Part shown: piece by piece, positions 61,203-64,000 of the stretch
How positions within the stretch are numbered: the stretch's first letter is position 1
How the letters are laid out: each line of letters starts with the position of its first letter
Assembly (NCBI RefSeq): GCF_042643245.1
Contig: NZ_JBHRSK010000007.1
Span: 1-64,000, forward strand
Length of the DNA: 64,000 nucleotides
Source of the DNA: Acidimangrovimonas pyrenivorans
Lineage (GTDB): Bacteria > Pseudomonadota > Alphaproteobacteria > Rhodobacterales > Rhodobacteraceae
Reading direction: 5' to 3'
Position numbers and translations under genes: made by a program
The notes under the pieces: generated by a model
What the model was told of the DNA's origin: nothing
What the model saw: only the letters and a program-made list of their open reading frames with translations
Databases searched by the model: none

Positions 61203-64000
61203 ATGCCCGCGCGCCCCGGTGCCGCCGCCGATCCCGGGTCGGCCTTCCGCGACGCCCTCGCCGCTGAAGGCTATCGCGGCGAGATCGCGGCCGACGCCGC
61301 CACCCGCATCGTGCACGCGACCGACAACTCGGTCTACGAACTGCAGCCGGAAATGGTGCTGTTCCCGCGCGAGCCCGACGACCTCGACCGCATCATGCGG
61401 GCGGCGCAGGCTTCGGGCACGGCGCTGGCGGCCCGCGGCGGCGGCACCGGCACCAACGGCCAGTCGCTGACCGAGAGCGTGGTCGTCGACTGCTCGCGCC
61501 ACCTGACGCGGATCGAGGCGCTCGATCCGGTCGGCGCGACTGCCGTGGTCCAGCCCGGGGTGATCCTGGACCAGCTCAACCGCGCGGCGGCGCCGCACGG
61601 TCTCATGTTCGGGCCCACCGTCTCGACCGCCTCGCGGGCGACGCTGGGCGGGATGACGGCGACCGACGCCTCGGGCAAGGGATCGCGCCTTCACGGGCGG
61701 ACCTCGGACCATGTTCTGGCGCTGGAGGTGGTGCTTGCCGACGGCAGCGACTGGCGGGCCGAACCGCTCGACGCCGCGGCGCTCGAGGCCGTCTGCGCCC
61801 GCGACGACCTGCCCGGCCATATCCACCGCGAGCTGCGCGCGGTTCTGCGCGAGGAGGCGGACGAGATCGCCCGGGTCTTCCCGGTGATGAACCGCGGACT
61901 GACCGGCTACAACCTGCGGGACGTGACGGCCGGTGGGCGGTTCACGCTGGCCAAGCTGCTTGCGGGGTCCGAGGGCACGCTGGCGCTGACCAAGCGGCTG
62001 ACCCTGAGGCTGGTGCCGAAGCCGGCGCGGCGGGCGCTGGTGGTGCTGGCCTATGACGATGCGCTGGCCGCGCTCGGCGATGCCGAACGGCTGGTCGCGG
62101 GCGATCCGGCGGCAGTGGAATTCATCGACGACCGCATCCTGTCGCTCGCCCGCGAGGATCCGGTGTGGGACGCCCTGTCCGGGGTGCTGCCCGAAGACGG
62201 GCGGCCTGTCCTGGGCCTGAACTTCGTCGAGCTTCAGGCCGGCGACGATGCGGGGCTCGCGGCGGCGCTGGCCCGGTTCGAGGCGCGCGCCGGCGCCGCC
62301 CCGAGCGCGGTGATCGGCAGCCGTGCCGTCAGCGATCCCGGCGTCATCGCCCGGCTCTGGGCGCTGCGGGCGAAATGCGTCGGCCTGCTGGGGCGCATGG
62401 ATGTGCAACGCCAGGGCACGCCCTTCGTCGAGGATGCCGCGGTGCCGCCGCCGCGGCTGCGCGACTTCGTGGCGGGCTTCCGCGCCATCCTCGACGAGGC
62501 CGGGCTGGCCTATGGCATGTTTGGCCATGCCGATGTCGGCTGCCTCCATGTCCGGCCCGCGCTCGACATGCGGCTGCCCGGCGACGCGGCGATGATCCGC
62601 CGCATCAGCGATCGGGTGGCGCGACTGGTACAGGAGCATGGCGGGATCCTGTGGGGCGAGCACGGCAAGGGGTTCCGCGGCGAATACGGGCCACAGGTCT
62701 TCGGCCCGCGGCTCTACGCGGCGCTCTGCCGGGTCAAGCGCGCCTTCGACCCCGGCAACCTGCTCAATCCCGGCAAGATCGCGGCGCCGGCCCCCGACGC
62801 CCCCCTGCAGCGGATCGACGCGGTCCCCTTTCGCGGCGCCCGCGACGCGGCCGTCACGCCGGAACTGCTGGCGGGCTACGAGTTGGCCCAACGCTGCAAC
62901 GGCAACGGCCAGTGCTTCGACCGCTCCGACACATCCGCGATGTGCCCTTCCTACAAGGCGACCGGCGACCGGCGGCAATCGCCCAAGGGCCGGGCCGCGC
63001 TTCTGCGGCACTGGCTCCGCCGCCGCGCCGCGGGCGAGGATCCGGGCGCGATCGAGGCGGCACTGCACGACAGCCTGTCGACCTGCCTGTCCTGCAAGGC
63101 CTGCGCCAGCGCCTGTCCCGTGAAGGTGGACATCCCCGCGATGCGCAGCCGCTTCTACGAAAGCTATTACGCGGCCCGCCGGCGACCGCCGCACCACCAC
63201 CTTCTTGCCGCGATGGAAGGCGCCGGCCCGGTATTGCGGGCGGCGCCGGGGCCCGCGAACCTGGTGCTGCGGGCGCTGGCGCCGCCGATCGCACGGCTGG
63301 GGCTGGTCGATCTGCCCGCCCTGCGCCCGCCCGGCCCGCCCGCGGCGCCACGCGGCGACGGCCCCAGGGTCCTGCTCTTGCCAGACAGCTTCCTGGGCAG
63401 TTTCGACGGCGCGGTGGTGGAGGCGGCGGAGCGCCTGCTCGGCACCCTGGGTTGCCGCGTCAGCCGCGGCCCGGTGCTTGGCAACGGCAAGGCCCGGGCG
63501 GTGCTGGGCCTGCGGAAAGGCTATGCCGCGGCGGCGCAGGCCCGCTACGACGTCCTGCGCAGACTGGCCCCGGACTATGCGGCAATCATCGAGATCGAAC
63601 CGGCGGTGGCCGAGATGGCGCGCAGCGACGATGCGGCGCTCGGCCTCGGCTGCGACCGGCTCGTTCCGCTCGACCGATACCTTGCCGACCGCATCGCGGC
63701 CGGTCACGGCCCGAGGCCGCGCGCGACCGCGTCGGCCCCGGCGTGGCAGCTGCTGTCGCATTGCACCGAGATCTCGGCCGATCCGCAGAGCGCCGGGCGC
63801 TGGCAGGCGATCTTCGCCGCCTTCGGCGAGCGGCTGGAGCCGGTGGCGACCGGCTGTTGCGGCATGGCAGGGGCCTTCGGCCACGAGCGCGCCAACCAGG
63901 AGATCTCGCGCCGGCTCTACGATCTGAGCTGGCGCGGCCCGGTCGAGGCCGCGGGCCCCCGCGCCCTCGCCACCGGCTTTTCCTGCCGCTGCCAGGCCGA
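61203..64000 (+). CDS. ydiJ: D-2-hydroxyglutarate dehydrogenase, YdiJ-like (FAD/Fe-S), truncated by window end
   Basis: About 932 residues of a roughly 1000-residue protein are visible. There is an FAD-binding type 4 domain (FPREPDDLDRIMRAAQ, ARGGGTGTNGQS, residues 50-210), an FAD-oxidase C-terminal domain (to about 490), and a dicluster ferredoxin region. The ferredoxin cysteines are CNGNGQCF and MCPSYK near 565-585 and CLSCKACASACPV near 627. A CCG-type domain follows (TGCCGMAG near 885). YdiJ oxidises D-2-hydroxyglutarate to 2-oxoglutarate, exactly the step after HglS. The ATG is adjacent to the hglS stop. The 3' end is outside the window. Confidence 0.88.
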   Translation, partial: MPARPGAAADPGSAFRDALAAEGYRGEIAADAATRIVHATDNSVYELQPEMVLFPREPDDLDRIMRAAQASGTALAARGGGTGTNGQSLTESVVVDCSRHLTRIEALDPVGATAVVQPGVILDQLNRAAAPHGLMFGPTVSTASRATLGGMTATDASGKGSRLHGRTSDHVLALEVVLADGSDWRAEPLDAAALEAVCARDDLPGHIHRELRAVLREEADEIARVFPVMNRGLTGYNLRDVTAGGRFTLAKLLAGSEGTLALTKRLTLRLVPKPARRALVVLAYDDALAALGDAERLVAGDPAAVEFIDDRILSLAREDPVWDALSGVLPEDGRPVLGLNFVELQAGDDAGLAAALARFEARAGAAPSAVIGSRAVSDPGVIARLWALRAKCVGLLGRMDVQRQGTPFVEDAAVPPPRLRDFVAGFRAILDEAGLAYGMFGHADVGCLHVRPALDMRLPGDAAMIRRISDRVARLVQEHGGILWGEHGKGFRGEYGPQVFGPRLYAALCRVKRAFDPGNLLNPGKIAAPAPDAPLQRIDAVPFRGARDAAVTPELLAGYELAQRCNGNGQCFDRSDTSAMCPSYKATGDRRQSPKGRAALLRHWLRRRAAGEDPGAIEAALHDSLSTCLSCKACASACPVKVDIPAMRSRFYESYYAARRRPPHHHLLAAMEGAGPVLRAAPGPANLVLRALAPPIARLGLVDLPALRPPGPPAAPRGDGPRVLLLPDSFLGSFDGAVVEAAERLLGTLGCRVSRGPVLGNGKARAVLGLRKGYAAAAQARYDVLRRLAPDYAAIIEIEPAVAEMARSDDAALGLGCDRLVPLDRYLADRIAAGHGPRPRATASAPAWQLLSHCTEISADPQSAGRWQAIFAAFGERLEPVATGCCGMAGAFGHERANQEISRRLYDLSWRGPVEAAGPRALATGFSCRCQA

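Noticed and set aside
59514..63884. 1456-residue open frame on the minus strand
   Set aside because: It lies opposite amaA, hglS and ydiJ, which have clear family motifs. The product is Arg/Gly/Ala-rich without domains, a typical GC-rich shadow.

Overview
This 64 kb window is chromosomal-type DNA from a GC-rich alphaproteobacterium. The evidence is the uniformly high GC content, the dense operons with ATGA/GTGA overlaps, and a palindrome at 7830-7878 with an AGGATATTT tail of the kind common between genes in Rhodobacterales. The order is an inference. No rRNA, tRNA, CRISPR array, phage or insertion sequence was seen. Almost everything is catabolic: uptake systems, oxidative enzymes, and a dedicated regulator beside each block.

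Layout. (A) 281-5267, minus strand: a TRAP transporter (dctPQM), a LysR regulator with two helix-turn-helix domains, and a beta-hydroxyacid dehydrogenase. (B) 5432-8948, plus: the lower gallate pathway (galB, galC, galD) around a VOC-type extradiol dioxygenase. (C) 9060-16898, minus: a branched-chain-type ABC importer, a ThDP-dependent decarboxylase-like enzyme and an aldehyde dehydrogenase. An SDR and a MarR regulator lie divergently (17127-18361). (D) 18632-21147: mobA (3-hydroxybenzoate 4-monooxygenase) divergent from its MarR regulator mobR. (E) 21211-26766: a LysR gene divergent from an operon of an atypical M19 dipeptidase, two poorly known proteins and an Ldh-family reductase. (F) 26865-31600: a TetR gene and a three-subunit molybdenum hydroxylase whose large subunit carries a perfect 78-bp triplication. 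(G) 31887-39409: a complete tetrathionate respiration locus, ttrS-ttrR-ttrB-ttrC-ttrA. (H) 39766-44598: an ECF sigma/anti-sigma pair, small stress-type genes, a chimeric gene remnant, an AhpD-like gene and a LysR gene. (I) 44942-49685, minus: a second branched-chain-type ABC importer with a fused permease-ATPase. (J) 49883-54755, plus: an RpiR regulator, an isochorismatase-like hydrolase, a glutamine-synthetase-like ligase, an N-formylglutamate amidohydrolase-like protein and ornithine cyclodeaminase. (K) 54791 to the window end: a LysR gene, then aminotransferase, AmaB-like, AmaA-like, HglS and YdiJ-like genes.

How they work together. Block K encodes every step from pipecolate to 2-oxoglutarate: pipecolate, piperideine-6-carboxylate, 2-aminoadipate, 2-oxoadipate, 2-hydroxyglutarate, 2-oxoglutarate. 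The cyclodeaminase just upstream could supply pipecolate or proline, and the importer in block I probably brings in the amino acid. Blocks A to D look like an aromatic-acid module: uptake, decarboxylation and oxidation of an aryl 2-oxo acid, ring hydroxylation, ring cleavage, and conversion to pyruvate plus oxaloacetate. The link between mobA and the gal genes is not closed by anything visible here.

Main oddities: the in-frame 78-bp triplication in the molybdenum subunit, an apparent one-base frameshift at the start of dctM, a fused DUF1348/glutathione-transferase remnant, a LysR protein with duplicated DNA-binding domains, an M19 dipeptidase without half of its zinc ligands, and a gallate-type pathway with a type I instead of a LigB-type dioxygenase.
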